Assembly (NCBI GenBank): GCA_017625695.1
Contig: JAGAKI010000066.1
Location: 1-64,000 of the forward strand
Reading direction: 5' to 3'
Length of the DNA stretch: 64,000 nucleotides
Source: Clostridia bacterium
GTDB lineage: Bacteria; Bacillota; Clostridia; UMGS1840
Of the stretch, positions 45,019 through 55,591 are shown piece by piece. Below the pieces are notes generated by a model. It did not search any database. It was not told the DNA's origin and saw only the letters and a program-made list of their open reading frames with translations. How positions within the stretch are numbered: position 1 is the first letter of the stretch; the number at the start of each line of letters is the position of its first letter. The translations under genes were made by a program, and so were the position numbers.

Positions 45019-45345
45019 ATGTATAAGAAAGTTAATGTAAAAAAAGATGACCAGGTTATGGTTATCTCCGGTAAAGACAAAGGCAAAAAGGGAAAAGTGC
45101 TGGTAGTATCTCCCAAAGAAGGTAAAGTTATCGTAGAAGGCGTTAATATGGCTACCAAACACACCAAACCCAGAGCTCAGGGTCAGACCGGTGGTATTGT
45201 AAAACAGGAAAGTCCGATTTATGCTTCCAAAGTAATGCTCATTTGCCCCAAATGCGGTAAAGCAGTAAGAACCGGTAAGAAAATCCTGGACAACGGCAAA
45301 AAGGTAAGATATTGTAAAAAATGTCTTGAAACCTTAGGCGACTAA
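45019..45345 (+). CDS. rplX: Ribosomal protein uL24
   Basis: 108 residues: a KOW motif at the start (DQVMVISGKDKGKKGKV) and at the C-terminus four cysteines as C-x2-C and C-x2-C (ICPKCGKAV and YCKKCLE), which suggests a zinc site. It starts 50S assembly at the 5' end of 23S rRNA. Confidence 0.97.
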   Translation: MYKKVNVKKDDQVMVISGKDKGKKGKVLVVSPKEGKVIVEGVNMATKHTKPRAQGQTGGIVKQESPIYASKVMLICPKCGKAVRTGKKILDNGKKVRYCKKCLETLGD

Positions 45346-45367
45346 TCAAAGGGAGGTAAACTGAACA

Positions 45368-45910
45368 ATGTCTAATTTAGCAAACTTATATAAAAATGAA
45401 GTTGCACCTGCCCTGATGAGTAAATTCGGTTATAAATCTGTTATGCAGATTCCGAAAATCGACAAGGTAGTTGTCAACATCGGCGTTGGCGAAGCAAAAG
45501 ACAACGCAAAAGCATTGGAAAGCGCAGCTGCAGACTTGACCTTAATCACCGGTCAGAAAGCAGTTCTGACCAAAGCTAAAAAATCCGTTTCTAACTTCAA
45601 ATTAAGAGAAGGTATGAACATTGGCTGTAAAGTTACCTTACGTGGCGAAAGAATGTATGAATTCATTGAAAGATTATTCTGCGTCGCTCTTCCCCGTGTA
45701 AGAGACTTCAGAGGTATTAGTGCAAACTCCTTTGACGGTCGCGGTAACTATGCATTCGGTATTAAAGAACAGCTGATTTTCCCGGAAATCGAATATGATA
45801 AAGTAGAAAAAATCAGAGGTATGGATATTGCTTTCGTTACGACTGCAAAAACTGACGAAGAAGCAAAAGAATTACTGACTCTGATGGGTGCTCCCTTTAT
45901 CAAAGCGTAA
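45368..45910 (+). CDS. rplE: Ribosomal protein uL5
   Basis: 180 residues. [40 protein letters not shown] and [22 protein letters not shown] are diagnostic. It binds 5S rRNA and contacts P-site tRNA. Confidence 0.97.
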   Translation: MSNLANLYKNEVAPALMSKFGYKSVMQIPKIDKVVVNIGVGEAKDNAKALESAAADLTLITGQKAVLTKAKKSVSNFKLREGMNIGCKVTLRGERMYEFIERLFCVALPRVRDFRGISANSFDGRGNYAFGIKEQLIFPEIEYDKVEKIRGMDIAFVTTAKTDEEAKELLTLMGAPFIKA

Positions 45911-45963
45911 GATTTCTGAAAATTCCACAAACACAAGAGTAAAGTGAAAGGAAATGGAAACAA

Positions 45964-46149
45964 ATGGCTAAAAAATCTATGATTAATAAACAGCAGAAAC
46001 CTCAGAAGTTCAGCACCAGAGAATACAACAGATGTAAAATCTGTGGCAGACCCCATGCTTATCTGAGAAAATATGCTATTTGCCGTATTTGCTTCAGAGA
46101 ACTGGCTTACAAAGGTCAGATTCCCGGTGTAAAAAAAGCAAGTTGGTAA
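45964..46149 (+). CDS. rpsZ: Ribosomal protein uS14, zinc-binding type Z
   Basis: 61 residues, the short form of S14. Four cysteines in [20 protein letters not shown] coordinate zinc, and the C-terminus is the typical PGVKKASW. Many Firmicutes have a second, zinc-free copy for zinc starvation; none is in this window. Confidence 0.97.
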   Translation: MAKKSMINKQQKPQKFSTREYNRCKICGRPHAYLRKYAICRICFRELAYKGQIPGVKKASW

Positions 46150-46295
46150 GATTGAGACATCAATCACTTCGCAATTTCTGCCCGTTTGGGCAGAAATGTC
46201 CGGGCGAAAGCCCAATTTGAAATAATTAACAAGGTTTTAGGTAAGTCGTATCACCTCGGCGTGATAAACAATACCTTAAAAAAGGAGGCTATACA
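46150..46295 (+). promoter_or_regulatory. Hairpin-rich gap between rpsZ and rpsH
   Basis: Contains a perfect ATTTCTGCCC-GTTT-GGGCAGAAAT stem (46174-46197), then CGGGC-GAAA-GCCC and TATCACC/GGCGTGATA. No T run follows, so read-through into rpsH is expected. S8 is a known autoregulator of the spc operon, but I see no clear copy of its rRNA target. Confidence 0.5.
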
Positions 46296-46694
46296 ATGCA
46301 GATCACAGATCCTATTGCAGATATGCTTACAAGAATTAGAAATGCAGGTACAGCGAAACACGATACCGTGGATGTTCCCGCATCTAATATGAAAAAAGCA
46401 ATTGCTGAAATTCTGTTAGAAGAAGGCTATATCAAGAATTTTCAGCTGATTGACAACAGCACTCAGGGCATTATCAGAATCACCCTGAAATACGGTGCAA
46501 ACAAAACTAAAACAATTAATGGTTTGAGAAGAATTTCAAAACCGGGTCTCAGAGTTTACGCAAAAAGCGATGAACTGCCGAAGGTATTAAAAGGCCTGGG
46601 TATCGCATTGGTTTCCACTTCTAAAGGAATCATGACCGATAAAAAAGCAAGACAGGAAAATGTCGGCGGCGAAATTCTCGCTTACATTTGGTAA
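46296..46694 (+). CDS. rpsH: Ribosomal protein uS8
   Basis: 132 residues starting [18 protein letters not shown] and with the C-terminal [27 protein letters not shown]. It binds the central domain of 16S rRNA and in other bacteria represses the spc operon. AAGGAGG precedes the ATG. Confidence 0.97.
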   Translation: MQITDPIADMLTRIRNAGTAKHDTVDVPASNMKKAIAEILLEEGYIKNFQLIDNSTQGIIRITLKYGANKTKTINGLRRISKPGLRVYAKSDELPKVLKGLGIALVSTSKGIMTDKKARQENVGGEILAYIW

Positions 46695-46708
46695 TGGAGG
46701 GGTAGAAG

Positions 46709-47257
46709 ATGTCAAGAATTGGAAGAATGCCGATCTCCGTACCGAATGGAGTAACAGTAACAATCGGCGCTGAAAACTTAGTAACTGTAAAAGGTCCCTT
46801 AGGAACTTTAGAACAGAAGTTCAACAAGGAAATGATTCTGGAACTGGAAAACAACGAACTGACCGTAAAAAGACCCAGTGAAGAAAAAACACATAGATCT
46901 CTGCACGGTTTAACTCGTACAATCCTTTCCAATATGATTACCGGCGTTACCGCTGGTTTCACCAAAGAACTGGATATCAACGGTGTTGGTTACAGAGTTG
47001 CAAAACAGGGCAATAAAATCGTTATGAACTTAGGTTACTCTCATCAGGTTGAGATGGAAGAATCTGACGGTATCACCCTGGATTGTCCCACACCGAATAA
47101 AATCATCGTAAAAGGTCCCGACAAACAGAAAGTTGGTCAGTTTGCTGCCAACATCCGTGAAAAAAGACCTCCGGAACCCTATAAAGGTAAAGGTATTAAA
47201 TACGTTGATGAAGTTATTATCAGAAAAGAAGGTAAAACCGGCGCTAAGAAGAAATAA
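46709..47257 (+). CDS. rplF: Ribosomal protein uL6
   Basis: 182 residues with SRIGRMPISVPNGVTV at the start and the C-terminal REKRPPEPYKGKGIKYVDE-type motif (NIREKRPPEPYKGKGIKY). Two L6 domains, located near the factor-binding site. Confidence 0.97.
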   Translation: MSRIGRMPISVPNGVTVTIGAENLVTVKGPLGTLEQKFNKEMILELENNELTVKRPSEEKTHRSLHGLTRTILSNMITGVTAGFTKELDINGVGYRVAKQGNKIVMNLGYSHQVEMEESDGITLDCPTPNKIIVKGPDKQKVGQFAANIREKRPPEPYKGKGIKYVDEVIIRKEGKTGAKKK

Positions 47258-47314
47258 TCGTTTGGTTATGTTCCTTAGCTGTTTTATCAGATTGTTTAAA
47301 GGAGTGAATAAACA

Positions 47315-47677
47315 GTGGTTAAAAAGCAAAACAGTAATGTTGCCAGAGTAAAAAGACATTACAGAATCAGAAATAATATTAAAGGTACTGCACAGAAACC
47401 GAGACTGAATGTGTTCAGAAGCTTAAATCACATTTATGCTCAGATTATTGATGACGTTGCAGGTGTTACCTTGGTTTCCGCTTCTACCTTAAGCCCTGAA
47501 TTCGGTAAGAATCCCGGCGGAAATATTGAAGCTGCGAAAAAAGTTGGTTTATTGGTTGCAGAAAAAGCAAAAGCCAAAGGTATTGAAGTTGTAGTATTCG
47601 ATCGTGGCGGCTATCTGTACCACGGACGCGTTGCCGCTTTGGCTGAAGGTGCCAGAGAAGGCGGACTGCAGTTCTAA
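47315..47677 (+). CDS. rplR: Ribosomal protein uL18
   Basis: 120 residues starting with GTG after [26 protein letters not shown] and the C-terminal [24 protein letters not shown] are typical. It binds 5S rRNA with L5. Confidence 0.96.
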   Translation: MVKKQNSNVARVKRHYRIRNNIKGTAQKPRLNVFRSLNHIYAQIIDDVAGVTLVSASTLSPEFGKNPGGNIEAAKKVGLLVAEKAKAKGIEVVVFDRGGYLYHGRVAALAEGAREGGLQF

Positions 47678-47709
47678 TTACACTTTAGTGATAAGGAGGA
47701 AATACAATC

Positions 47710-48216
47710 GTGAGTCAAACTAAATTTGATCCGGCTACGCTGGATATTAAAGAAAAAGTTGTTGCCTTAAACAGAGTTGCTAAAGTTGTAAAAGGTGGTA
47801 GAACCTTCCGTTTCTCAGCTTTGGTAGTTGTAGGTGACGAAAACGGCAGAGTAGGTTGCGGCATGGGCAAAGCAGCTGAAATTCCGGATGCTATCAGAAA
47901 AGGTATTGAGGATGCTAAGAAAAATATGGTGGAAATTCCGCTGTATAAAACAACCATTCCTCATGAAGTTATTGGTGAATTCGGTGCAGGCAGAGTGTTG
48001 TTAAAACCTGCTGCTGAAGGTACCGGTGTTATCGCTGGTGGTCCTGCCAGAGCCGTACTGGAACTGGCTGGTATCAGAGATATCAGAACCAAATGCTTAA
48101 GATCCAACAATCCCAGAAACGTAGTATCTGCTACAATCGAAGGATTAAAGAGCTTAATGAGTTTAAAAGAAGTGGCTGATAAAAGAGGTAAAACTCCCGC
48201 TGAAATCGTGAAATAA
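47710..48216 (+). CDS. rpsE: Ribosomal protein uS5
   Basis: 168 residues starting with GTG after [42 protein letters not shown] and [13 protein letters not shown] are the double-stranded-RNA-binding and ribosomal core motifs. It acts in decoding accuracy. Confidence 0.97.
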   Translation: MSQTKFDPATLDIKEKVVALNRVAKVVKGGRTFRFSALVVVGDENGRVGCGMGKAAEIPDAIRKGIEDAKKNMVEIPLYKTTIPHEVIGEFGAGRVLLKPAAEGTGVIAGGPARAVLELAGIRDIRTKCLRSNNPRNVVSATIEGLKSLMSLKEVADKRGKTPAEIVK

Positions 48217-48311
48217 GAACGATTTTACCGGAATCAGAAACAAATAAGATGAGTCCGAAAGAAAGGAAACGTGTTTGAAGCTTTGTAGATTCAACACTTG
48301 GTATTTTAAAA

Positions 48312-48491
48312 ATGGCTAAATTAAAAGTTACTTTAAAAAAGAGCCTGATCGGTCGTCTTGACAGCCATATTAAGACTGCAAACGCATTAGGCCTGAAAAA
48401 AATCAGAGACGAAAAAATCCATAATGATACACCTCAGATCAGAGGTATGGTAAAAAAAGTATCTTATTTGGTAGACTGTGAAGAAGTCTAA
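48312..48491 (+). CDS. rpmD: Ribosomal protein uL30
   Basis: 59 residues from the ATG at 48312 to the TAA at 48489-48491. Start [16 protein letters not shown], then [21 protein letters not shown] and [15 protein letters not shown], all matching bacterial L30. The site GGAAACG is weak and 95 bases separate it from rpsE. Confidence 0.95.
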   Translation: MAKLKVTLKKSLIGRLDSHIKTANALGLKKIRDEKIHNDTPQIRGMVKKVSYLVDCEEV

Positions 48492-48521
48492 AATTAAAAT
48501 TCATTCGGAGGTGTAAATATT

Positions 48522-48962
48522 ATGAGATTAAACGAATTATCTCCGGCTCCGGGTTCCGTAAAAGAGCGTTACAGAAAAGGTAGAGGTCACGCTTCCGGTA
48601 ACGGAAAACAAGCCGGCAAAGGCCATAAAGGTCAGAAAGCAAGATCCGGCGGCGGTGTAAGACCTGGTTTTGAAGGTGGTCAGATGCCGTTAGCAAGAAG
48701 ACTCCCCAAAAGAGGCTTCCACAATTTCTTTGCTAAAAATTATACCGAAATTCATCTTTCCGATTTAGAAAGATTTGAAAACGGAACTGAAGTTACAGCT
48801 GAACTGTTAAAAGAAACCGGCGTAATTTCCAAAATCAATGACGGAATTGTTGTTTTAAACAGAGGAGATCTTACCAAGAAGCTGACAGTAAAAGCTGCGA
48901 GATTCTCAAAAGCTGCTGCTGAAAAAATTACTGCTTTAGGTGGAAAGACTGAGGTGATTTAA
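48522..48962 (+). CDS. rplO: Ribosomal protein uL15
   Basis: 146 residues, start [18 protein letters not shown] with the Gly/Lys-rich RNA-binding stretch [26 protein letters not shown] precedes it. Located just before secY, as is usual. Confidence 0.97.
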   Translation: MRLNELSPAPGSVKERYRKGRGHASGNGKQAGKGHKGQKARSGGGVRPGFEGGQMPLARRLPKRGFHNFFAKNYTEIHLSDLERFENGTEVTAELLKETGVISKINDGIVVLNRGDLTKKLTVKAARFSKAAAEKITALGGKTEVI

Positions 48963-48963
48963 T

Positions 48964-50220
48964 ATGTTTCGCATATTAAAAGATGCATGGAAAATCCCAG
49001 ATCTGAGAAAGAAATTATTATACACAATTCTGTTACTGATTGTGTTCAGACTGGGTGCGCACATCCCTGTTCCTTTTGTAAACAAACAGTTGCTGTCCGA
49101 ATTATTCGGCGGTAGCGGTAACACTTTGTTCAGCTTAGCGAATATCGTGTCTGGACGTGCACTTCAGAACGCGACCATTTTTGCAATGAGTATTACCCCG
49201 TACATTAACTCTTCCATTATTATGCAGCTTTTGACTGTTGCAATTCCCGCTTTGGAAAGAATGTCCAAAGAAGGCGAAGAAGGAAGAAAAAAAATCGGTC
49301 AGATTACTCGTTACGTAACCGTTGTTTTAGCATTCGTTCAGGCTGCAGGTCTTTATCTGACTGTTGCTGATCCTGCATATAAGGGTGTTGCTACATTCTT
49401 CACTGTAGTTCTTACCTTGACTGCAGGTACCGCATTCTTGATGTGGTTGGGCGAACAGATCAATGAAAAAGGTGTCGGAAACGGTATTTCCTTAATCATT
49501 TTTGCAGGTATTCTTTCCGGTGCACCGTCTGCAATTTATGCAATCTTTGCAAACGATGTTAACTGGTTACTGCTCATCCTGATGGCAATCATCATTGTTG
49601 CTATCATCGGCTTCGTTGTTCTGATGAACAATGCAGAAAGAAGAATTCCTGTTCAGTATGCAAAAAGAGTGGTTGGCAGAAAAATGTATGGTGGCCAAAG
49701 CACTCACATTCCGATTAAAGTTGCAATGGCAGGCGTTATGCCCATCATCTTTGCCGTATCCATTATGGCATTCCCCGCAACTATCGGTCAGATGTTCGGT
49801 AAAACTGCTGCTTCCGGCGGTTTCTGGGGCGGATTGATTTCTTTCTTCTCTCCCGGTAACATCTGGTATTCCATCATTTATTTCATTCTGATTATCCTGT
49901 TCACTTTCTTCTACACTGAAATTCAGTTTAATCCGATTGAAATGGCAAACAACATGAAAGCAAACGGCGGTTTTGTTCCCGGTTTAAGACCTGGAAAACC
50001 CACAAGCGAATTCATCCGTATGATCTTAAACAGAATCACTATGATTGGTGCAATCTTCATTGCGTTAATCGCAGTGTTACCGTCTTTATTGGCAAACATT
50101 AATCCTGCATTTGCATTCGGTGGAACTTCCTTACTGATCGTAGTAGGTGTTGCACTTGAAACTGTAAAACAGATTGAATCTCAGATGCTGATGAGACATT
50201 ATAAAGGATTCTTAGAATAA
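48964..50220 (+). CDS. secY: Protein translocase subunit SecY
   Basis: 418 residues with ten transmembrane helices, forming the channel for Sec-dependent export and membrane insertion. Conserved segments include RLGAHIPVPFVN at helix 1, MSITPYINSSIIMQLL in helix 2 and the cytoplasmic loop NNAERRIPVQYAKR. It starts one base after the rplO stop. Together with the many exported SLH proteins it is the main secretion route visible here. Confidence 0.97.
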   Translation: MFRILKDAWKIPDLRKKLLYTILLLIVFRLGAHIPVPFVNKQLLSELFGGSGNTLFSLANIVSGRALQNATIFAMSITPYINSSIIMQLLTVAIPALERMSKEGEEGRKKIGQITRYVTVVLAFVQAAGLYLTVADPAYKGVATFFTVVLTLTAGTAFLMWLGEQINEKGVGNGISLIIFAGILSGAPSAIYAIFANDVNWLLLILMAIIIVAIIGFVVLMNNAERRIPVQYAKRVVGRKMYGGQSTHIPIKVAMAGVMPIIFAVSIMAFPATIGQMFGKTAASGGFWGGLISFFSPGNIWYSIIYFILIILFTFFYTEIQFNPIEMANNMKANGGFVPGLRPGKPTSEFIRMILNRITMIGAIFIALIAVLPSLLANINPAFAFGGTSLLIVVGVALETVKQIESQMLMRHYKGFLE

Positions 50221-50239
50221 ATCATACCGGTATATAACT

Positions 50240-50878
50240 ATGGTTTTAACATTAATAGGTGCTCCGGGTGCCGGAAAAGGGACCTTGGCAAGCACATTAA
50301 CAAAACAATTAGAAATTCCAACTATCTCAACCGGAGCTTTGCTCCGGGATGAGATAGGAAGCGGCTCCGAGTTGGGCAAAGAAATCAATGCCTTGATTTC
50401 AAACGGAAACTTTGTTTCCGACGAAATGGTTTCTTCTTTGCTCATCAAGCGGTTGCAGCAACCGGATTGTAAAAACGGATACATTCTGGATGGGTTCCCC
50501 AGAAATGAAACCCAGGCAGAAAATTTACCGAATTTAGGAATTTATTTGGAAAAGGCAATTTTGTTGTCGGTTTCCGATTCTGAAATCATTACCCGGTTGA
50601 CCGGACGCAGAGAATGTCCCAACTGCAGAGCAACCTACCACATAAAATATAATCCATCCAAAGTTGATGGAGTATGTGATGTGTGCGGAGCAGCATTACA
50701 GGTTCGGGCTGACGATACGCCCGAAGTCATTCAAAAGCGTTTGACAATTTATCATAAACAAACCGAACCACTCATCCAGTTCTTCCGTCAAAAAGGACTG
50801 TTATATGAAGTGGACGGAGAAGATAGTATTGACCAAACCTTTAAAAATACGTTACAAGCGCTGGGTGTAACATTATGA
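50240..50878 (+). CDS. adk: Adenylate kinase, zinc-binding lid
   Basis: 212 residues. P-loop IGAPGAGKGTLA, NMP-binding region and GYILDGFPRNETQAE. The lid carries four cysteines (CPNCRATYH and CDVCGAA), the zinc form found in Gram-positives. It interconverts AMP, ADP and ATP. Usual position after secY. No strong ribosome site is visible, so coupling with secY is likely. Confidence 0.97.
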   Translation: MVLTLIGAPGAGKGTLASTLTKQLEIPTISTGALLRDEIGSGSELGKEINALISNGNFVSDEMVSSLLIKRLQQPDCKNGYILDGFPRNETQAENLPNLGIYLEKAILLSVSDSEIITRLTGRRECPNCRATYHIKYNPSKVDGVCDVCGAALQVRADDTPEVIQKRLTIYHKQTEPLIQFFRQKGLLYEVDGEDSIDQTFKNTLQALGVTL

Positions 50879-51624
50879 TATATATCAAAAGTAAAGAAGA
50901 AATTGCACTGATGAAAAAAGCAGGACAGATTACCAAAGGGGCTTTGCAAAAAGCCATCGAGGCAGTTAAGCCGGGGATCAAAACCATCGAGCTTGACAAA
51001 ATCGCAGAAAGCTTTATCAGAAAATGCAATGCGATTCCATCTTTTTACCGTTACAATGGATTTCCGATGCATATTTGTGTGTCGGTAAATGACGAAGTAG
51101 TGCATGGTATCCCCGGAAATTATGTAATCCAGGAGGGGGATATCGTCAGTATTGACTGTGGCGCTTGTTACAAAGGATATCATGGCGACTGTGCAGACAC
51201 TGCTTTTGCCGGAACTGTTTCAGAAGATGCAAAGAAGTTGGTTGATGCAACCAGAGAAAGCTTTTTCCTTGGCATGAAACAGGCAGTGGCAGGAAACAGA
51301 GTTGGAGATATTTCAGCAGCGATTCAGACATTTATCGAAGGAAATGGATATTCTATTGTCCGGGATCTGGAAGGACACGGCATTGGTGCGAATCTGCACG
51401 AAGGCCCCTCGGTCCCCAATTTCGGAACACCGGGAAAAGGTCCCAAGCTGATGCCCGGAATGACCATTGCTGTTGAACCGATGGTTAACCTTGGTAAATA
51501 TAATGTCTATCTGGATGCCAGAAATGACTGGACATTCAAAACTTTGGATCGCAGCCTTTCTGCACATTATGAAAATACAATTCTTATAACCGACGGCGAA
51601 CCCGTCATTTTAACCACATTATAG
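50875..51624 (+). CDS. map: Methionine aminopeptidase, type I
   Basis: 249 residues that remove N-terminal Met from nascent proteins. Metal ligands are visible in SIDCGACYKGYHGDCADTAF (Asp), LEGHGIGANLHEGPSVPN (His) and AVEPMVNLG (Glu), with a final Glu in the HYENTILIT region. The start overlaps the adk stop by 4 bases (ATGA). Confidence 0.97.
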   Translation: MIYIKSKEEIALMKKAGQITKGALQKAIEAVKPGIKTIELDKIAESFIRKCNAIPSFYRYNGFPMHICVSVNDEVVHGIPGNYVIQEGDIVSIDCGACYKGYHGDCADTAFAGTVSEDAKKLVDATRESFFLGMKQAVAGNRVGDISAAIQTFIEGNGYSIVRDLEGHGIGANLHEGPSVPNFGTPGKGPKLMPGMTIAVEPMVNLGKYNVYLDARNDWTFKTLDRSLSAHYENTILITDGEPVILTTL

Positions 51625-51634
51625 GAGGGCAAGG

Positions 51635-51913
51635 ATGTTTCAGATAGCTGACTTGGTTATTTCTGTAAGCGGGAGAGATAAGGATCGGATTTTTATGGTG
51701 GTAGATATTCCGGAACCCAACTACGTACTCATTGCGGACGGAGCGTTACGGAAGCTGGAAAAGCCAAAGAAAAAGAAGATAAAGCATTTAAAGCTGTCGC
51801 AATATACTGCGAATGAGCGGATTTTGGAAAAAATCAGCCAGGGCAAAAAAATCACTAATGCAGAGCTTCGTAAGATGCTTCGGGCGTTGGTAGATGCTGA
51901 ATCAGAAGAATAA
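51635..51913 (+). CDS. KOW-domain RNA-binding protein (L14e-like)
   Basis: 92 residues. The N-terminal KOW-like part (IADLVISVSGRDKDRIFMVVDI) is followed by a Lys-rich stretch (KLEKPKKKKIKHLKL) and a helical tail. The pattern matches the small L14e/L6e-like KOW proteins found between map and infA in many Clostridia. Role unproven; ribosome or rRNA binding is likely. Confidence 0.85.
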   Translation: MFQIADLVISVSGRDKDRIFMVVDIPEPNYVLIADGALRKLEKPKKKKIKHLKLSQYTANERILEKISQGKKITNAELRKMLRALVDAESEE

Positions 51914-51935
51914 CAGTTGCACGGAGGTTTAAATT

Positions 51936-52154
51936 ATGCCGAAAGATGATGTACTTGAATTAGAAGGAACCGTAATAGAAGCGTTACCCAATGCGATGTT
52001 TACGGTTGAATTAGAAAATGGGCACAAAATTCTGGCTCATATCTCAGGAAAATTAAGAATGCACTACATTAAAATTCTGCCGGGAGATAAAGTTACTTTG
52101 GAAATGTCTCCTTATGATTTAACCAGAGGTAGAATTGTATGGAGAGCGAAATAA
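51936..52154 (+). CDS. infA: Translation initiation factor IF-1
   Basis: 72 residues, an OB-fold protein with [21 protein letters not shown] and [19 protein letters not shown]. It blocks the A site during initiation. CGGAGG precedes the ATG. Confidence 0.97.
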   Translation: MPKDDVLELEGTVIEALPNAMFTVELENGHKILAHISGKLRMHYIKILPGDKVTLEMSPYDLTRGRIVWRAK

Positions 52155-52164
52155 TAGGAGGTAA

Positions 52165-52284
<120 letters not shown>

Positions 52285-52526
52285 TCGTAAAATTACACAT
52301 CGCCCGCGTTGCGGCAAAAACAAACTTTTTGTGAAAAAGGCGCGGCTGTACAGAGTTCCTCTGTATGTCTTTTTTGCAAGATGTTTGCTTCATATAGGAA
52401 TAGATTAAAATCTATTCCGACTGCCCTGCCTGGCAGGGGAAAACGGTTTCACTAATCGTTTTTGCGGGAAACCGCCAACAAACTATACGAAATCAAACAC
52501 GAGAAAATCAGGAGGTGTAGATTCAA
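52285..52526 (+). promoter_or_regulatory. Structured intercistronic region before rpsM
   Basis: 242 bases without a gene. Several hairpins in a row: ACAGAG/CTCTGT near 52350, GGAATAGATT/ATCTATTCC near 52397-52418, CCCTGCC/GGCAGGG near 52422-52438 and CGGTTTC/GAAACCG near 52444-52473. No clear terminator or promoter. It may be a leader for the alpha operon, whose autoregulator is usually S4. Confidence 0.5.
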
Positions 52527-52895
52527 ATGGCAAGAATTGCTGGTATCGACTTACCCAGAGAAAAAAGAGTAGAAATCGGTTTGACCTATATCTACGGAAT
52601 TGGTGTTTCTGCTTCCAGAAGAATTTTAAAAGAAACCGGAATCAATCCCGACACCAGAGTAAAAGATTTAACCGATGACGAAGTAGCAAAATTAAGAGAT
52701 AATATCGACAAAAACCATGTAGTTGAAGGTGATCTTCGCCGTGACGTTGCAATGGATATCAAACGTTTGATTGAAATTGGATGTTACAGAGGAACCAGAC
52801 ACAGAAAAGGTCTGCCTTGCAGAGGTCAGAGAACAAAAACCAATGCAAGAACCAGAAAAGGTCCCAGAAAAACCATGGCTAACAAAAAGAAATAA
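52527..52895 (+). CDS. rpsM: Ribosomal protein uS13
   Basis: 122 residues with [25 protein letters not shown] at the start (helix-two-turn-helix fold) and the C-terminal [19 protein letters not shown]. First gene of the alpha group. AGGAGG precedes the ATG. Confidence 0.97.
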   Translation: MARIAGIDLPREKRVEIGLTYIYGIGVSASRRILKETGINPDTRVKDLTDDEVAKLRDNIDKNHVVEGDLRRDVAMDIKRLIEIGCYRGTRHRKGLPCRGQRTKTNARTRKGPRKTMANKKK

Positions 52896-52999
52896 TCTTT
52901 TTGCTTGGGTTTTCCCTACAGTGGGCAGGTTAAGATGTCTGTCCCCTATAAGAATCGAAGTGTAGAGATACACTTTAACGAAAGGAATGAGTAAATCAA

Positions 53000-53395
53000 A
53001 TGGCTAAAGCGGTTAAAAGAACAACCAGAAGAAGAAAAGAGAAGAAGCACATTGAGAAAGGTGCAGTTCATATTCAGTCTTCTTTCAACAATACAATCGT
53101 AACCATCACTGACGTTGCAGGTAATGCACTTTCTTGGGCATCCGCAGGTGGTCTGGGCTTCAGAGGCTCCAGAAAGAACACTCCGTTTGCTGCACAGATG
53201 GCTGCTGAAACTGCTGCAAAAGCTGCTATGGAACATGGACTCAAAACTGTTGAAGTTTTCGTGAAAGGTCCCGGTTCCGGTAGAGAAGCTGCAATCAGAG
53301 CACTGCAGACTGCTGGATTGGAAGTTACTATGATTAAAGATGTAACTCCTATCCCGCACAACGGTTGCAGACCTCCGAAGAGAAGAAGAGTATAA
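53000..53395 (+). CDS. rpsK: Ribosomal protein uS11
   Basis: 131 residues. [39 protein letters not shown] and the basic tail [18 protein letters not shown] are conserved. It is part of the 30S platform near the Shine-Dalgarno interaction. Confidence 0.97.
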   Translation: MAKAVKRTTRRRKEKKHIEKGAVHIQSSFNNTIVTITDVAGNALSWASAGGLGFRGSRKNTPFAAQMAAETAAKAAMEHGLKTVEVFVKGPGSGREAAIRALQTAGLEVTMIKDVTPIPHNGCRPPKRRRV

Positions 53396-53474
53396 TCTCT
53401 TTTGGAGAACATTATTATTTGAAATTCAGGATTTTGGCGATAAGCCAAAGAATAAAAGTGGAGGTGCAAAACAA

Positions 53475-54101
53475 ATGGCAAGATATACAGGTGCAGTGTG
53501 CCGTCTTTGCAGAAGAGAAAATCAGAAACTTTTCTTAAAAGGTACCAGATGTTTTTCTGAAAAATGTGCCCTGTCTAAAAGAGCTTATGCTCCCGGACAG
53601 CATGGTCAGGCAAGAAAGAAAATGTCTGAATACGGCGTTCAGCTGCGTGAAAAACAGAAAACAAGAAGATATTATGGCGTATTAGAAGGTCAGTTTGCAA
53701 ACTACTACGAAATGGCTGTTAAAAAAGCAGGCATTACCGGTGAAAACTTACTGATCATCTTGGAATCCAGACTGGATAACATTGTTTACAGATTAGGCTG
53801 GGCTACTTCCAGACCGGAAGCAAGACAGCTGGTTAGACACGGTCATTTTGAAGTGAATGGTCAGAAAGCTAACATTCCTTCCATCTTACTGAAGGCTGGT
53901 GATACCATCACCATTAAAGATAAGAGCCGCAGCTCTGAAAAGATGAAAGCTGTTTTAGAAACTACCGAATCTAAAGTTGTTCCCATGTGGTTATCTTTAG
54001 ATAAAAACGCTTTAAGCGCTTCTATCGTAAGAATGCCCACCAGAGAAGAAATTGATCTGGAAGTTGAAGAACACTTAATCGTTGAGTTGTACTCCAAATA
54101 A
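53475..54101 (+). CDS. rpsD: Ribosomal protein uS4, zinc form
   Basis: 208 residues. The N-terminal zinc finger has the cysteines VCRLCRRE and CFSEKC. The S4 RNA-binding domain spans [14 protein letters not shown]...[20 protein letters not shown]. It is a primary 16S binder and usual repressor of the alpha operon. GGAGGTG precedes the ATG. Confidence 0.97.
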   Translation: MARYTGAVCRLCRRENQKLFLKGTRCFSEKCALSKRAYAPGQHGQARKKMSEYGVQLREKQKTRRYYGVLEGQFANYYEMAVKKAGITGENLLIILESRLDNIVYRLGWATSRPEARQLVRHGHFEVNGQKANIPSILLKAGDTITIKDKSRSSEKMKAVLETTESKVVPMWLSLDKNALSASIVRMPTREEIDLEVEEHLIVELYSK

Positions 54102-54243
54102 GATATTGACTTTGTTATATTGTTTCTTCCGGCATATTATTTGCCGGAAGGAGCAAGTAAGTCAGTATAGCTGACCCAAAGAGCAAAAACTCCGAAAAGT
54201 TAGAAAATAAGATTGAACACCAGTAGGTGAGGAGGGTCACAGT

Positions 54244-55191
54244 ATGATTTTAATTGAAAAACCCAATATCGAATTTTTAGACCGGTCACCCAGCGGTGAT
54301 TATGCTAAATTTTCCTTAAGCCCGTTAAATCGGGGATATGGTACTACCCTTGGTAACAGCTTGAGAAGAATTCTGTTGTCTTCTTTGGAAGGCGTTGCTC
54401 CCACCAGCGTGAAAATCGACGGCGTGGTGCACGAATTCTCCACCATTCCCGGTGTGAAGGAAGACGTAACCGAAATTATTCTGAATGTTAAAAATATCGC
54501 GGCAAAACTGTTCTGCGACGGTCCAAAAACCGTGATTTTAGAAGCAGATGGCGAATGTGTTCTGACTGCCGGCGATATCAAACCGGATGCGGAAGTGGAA
54601 ATCAAAAATCCCGAACTGCATATTGCAACCTTAAACAAAGATGCAAAATTCTATATGGAAATTGTGTTTGACCATGGCATCGGATATGTTCCTTCAGAAC
54701 TCAATAAAACTCCGACTCTGCCGGTGGGTGCAATTCCGGTTGACTCCATTTATACTCCTGTAAAGAAGGTAAATGCAACTGTTGAAAACACCAGAGTAGG
54801 TAACAAAACCGACCATGATAAACTGACTTTGGAAGTTTGGACCAACGGCGTTCTGACTGCTGACGAAGCAGTTGGTTGGGCTGCAAAAATCATGAGCGAG
54901 CATCTGTCTCTGTTCGTAGGTTTGTCCGACGAAGCAAAGAACAGCGATATCATGGTGGAAAAAGAAGAAGACTACAAAGAAAAAGTTTTGGAAATGACCA
55001 TCGAGGATTTAGACTTGTCTGTTCGTTCTTACAACTGTCTGAAACGTGCAGGTATCAACAATGTTGAAGACCTGTCCAAAAAGACTCAGGAAGAAATGAT
55101 TAAGGTAAGAAACTTAGGTCGTAAATCCATGGAAGAAGTCATTGCAAAACTGGAAGCGTTGGGCTTAACTCTGGCGCAGGAAGAAGAATAA
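54244..55191 (+). CDS. rpoA: RNA polymerase alpha subunit
   Basis: 315 residues. The N-terminal dimer domain includes [23 protein letters not shown], and the C-terminal domain that contacts UP elements and activators includes [18 protein letters not shown] and [15 protein letters not shown]. In its normal place between rpsD and rplQ. The 142-base gap before it holds a CTTCCGGCA/TGCCGGAAG hairpin. Confidence 0.97.
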   Translation: MILIEKPNIEFLDRSPSGDYAKFSLSPLNRGYGTTLGNSLRRILLSSLEGVAPTSVKIDGVVHEFSTIPGVKEDVTEIILNVKNIAAKLFCDGPKTVILEADGECVLTAGDIKPDAEVEIKNPELHIATLNKDAKFYMEIVFDHGIGYVPSELNKTPTLPVGAIPVDSIYTPVKKVNATVENTRVGNKTDHDKLTLEVWTNGVLTADEAVGWAAKIMSEHLSLFVGLSDEAKNSDIMVEKEEDYKEKVLEMTIEDLDLSVRSYNCLKRAGINNVEDLSKKTQEEMIKVRNLGRKSMEEVIAKLEALGLTLAQEEE

Positions 55192-55236
55192 ACCTGACCC
55201 GAAAGGGAATTGATTAAAAAGGGAGGCTATGTCAAA

Positions 55237-55578
55237 ATGGCAGGAACCAGAAAATTAGGTCGTCCTACAGACCATAGAATCGCTATGCTCAAAAATCTTG
55301 TGACTGCTCTGTTAGAACACGGTAAAATTGAAACTACCGTTACCAGAGCAAAAGAAACCAGAGCATTGGCTGAAAAAATGATTACTCTTGCTAAAAAAGA
55401 TACTTTACATGCAAGAAGACAGGCGCTGGCTTTTATCACCAAAGAAGATGTTGTGAAAAAGCTGTTTGAAGAAATCGCTCCGAAATACGCTGAAAGAAAC
55501 GGTGGTTACACCAGAATCATCAAAACTTTCGAACGCCGTGGCGATGCAGCTTTAATGTCTGTGATCGAATTAGTATAA
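55237..55578 (+). CDS. rplQ: Ribosomal protein bL17
   Basis: 113 residues from the ATG at 55237 (GGGAGG upstream). [30 protein letters not shown] is diagnostic. Large-subunit protein near the tunnel exit. Confidence 0.97.
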   Translation: MAGTRKLGRPTDHRIAMLKNLVTALLEHGKIETTVTRAKETRALAEKMITLAKKDTLHARRQALAFITKEDVVKKLFEEIAPKYAERNGGYTRIIKTFERRGDAALMSVIELV

Positions 55579-55591
55579 GGAGGTATTCACA

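Noticed and set aside
45748-46215. 155-codon minus-strand open frame across rplE and rpsZ
   Set aside because: It is antisense to two certain ribosomal genes and has no motif of its own.
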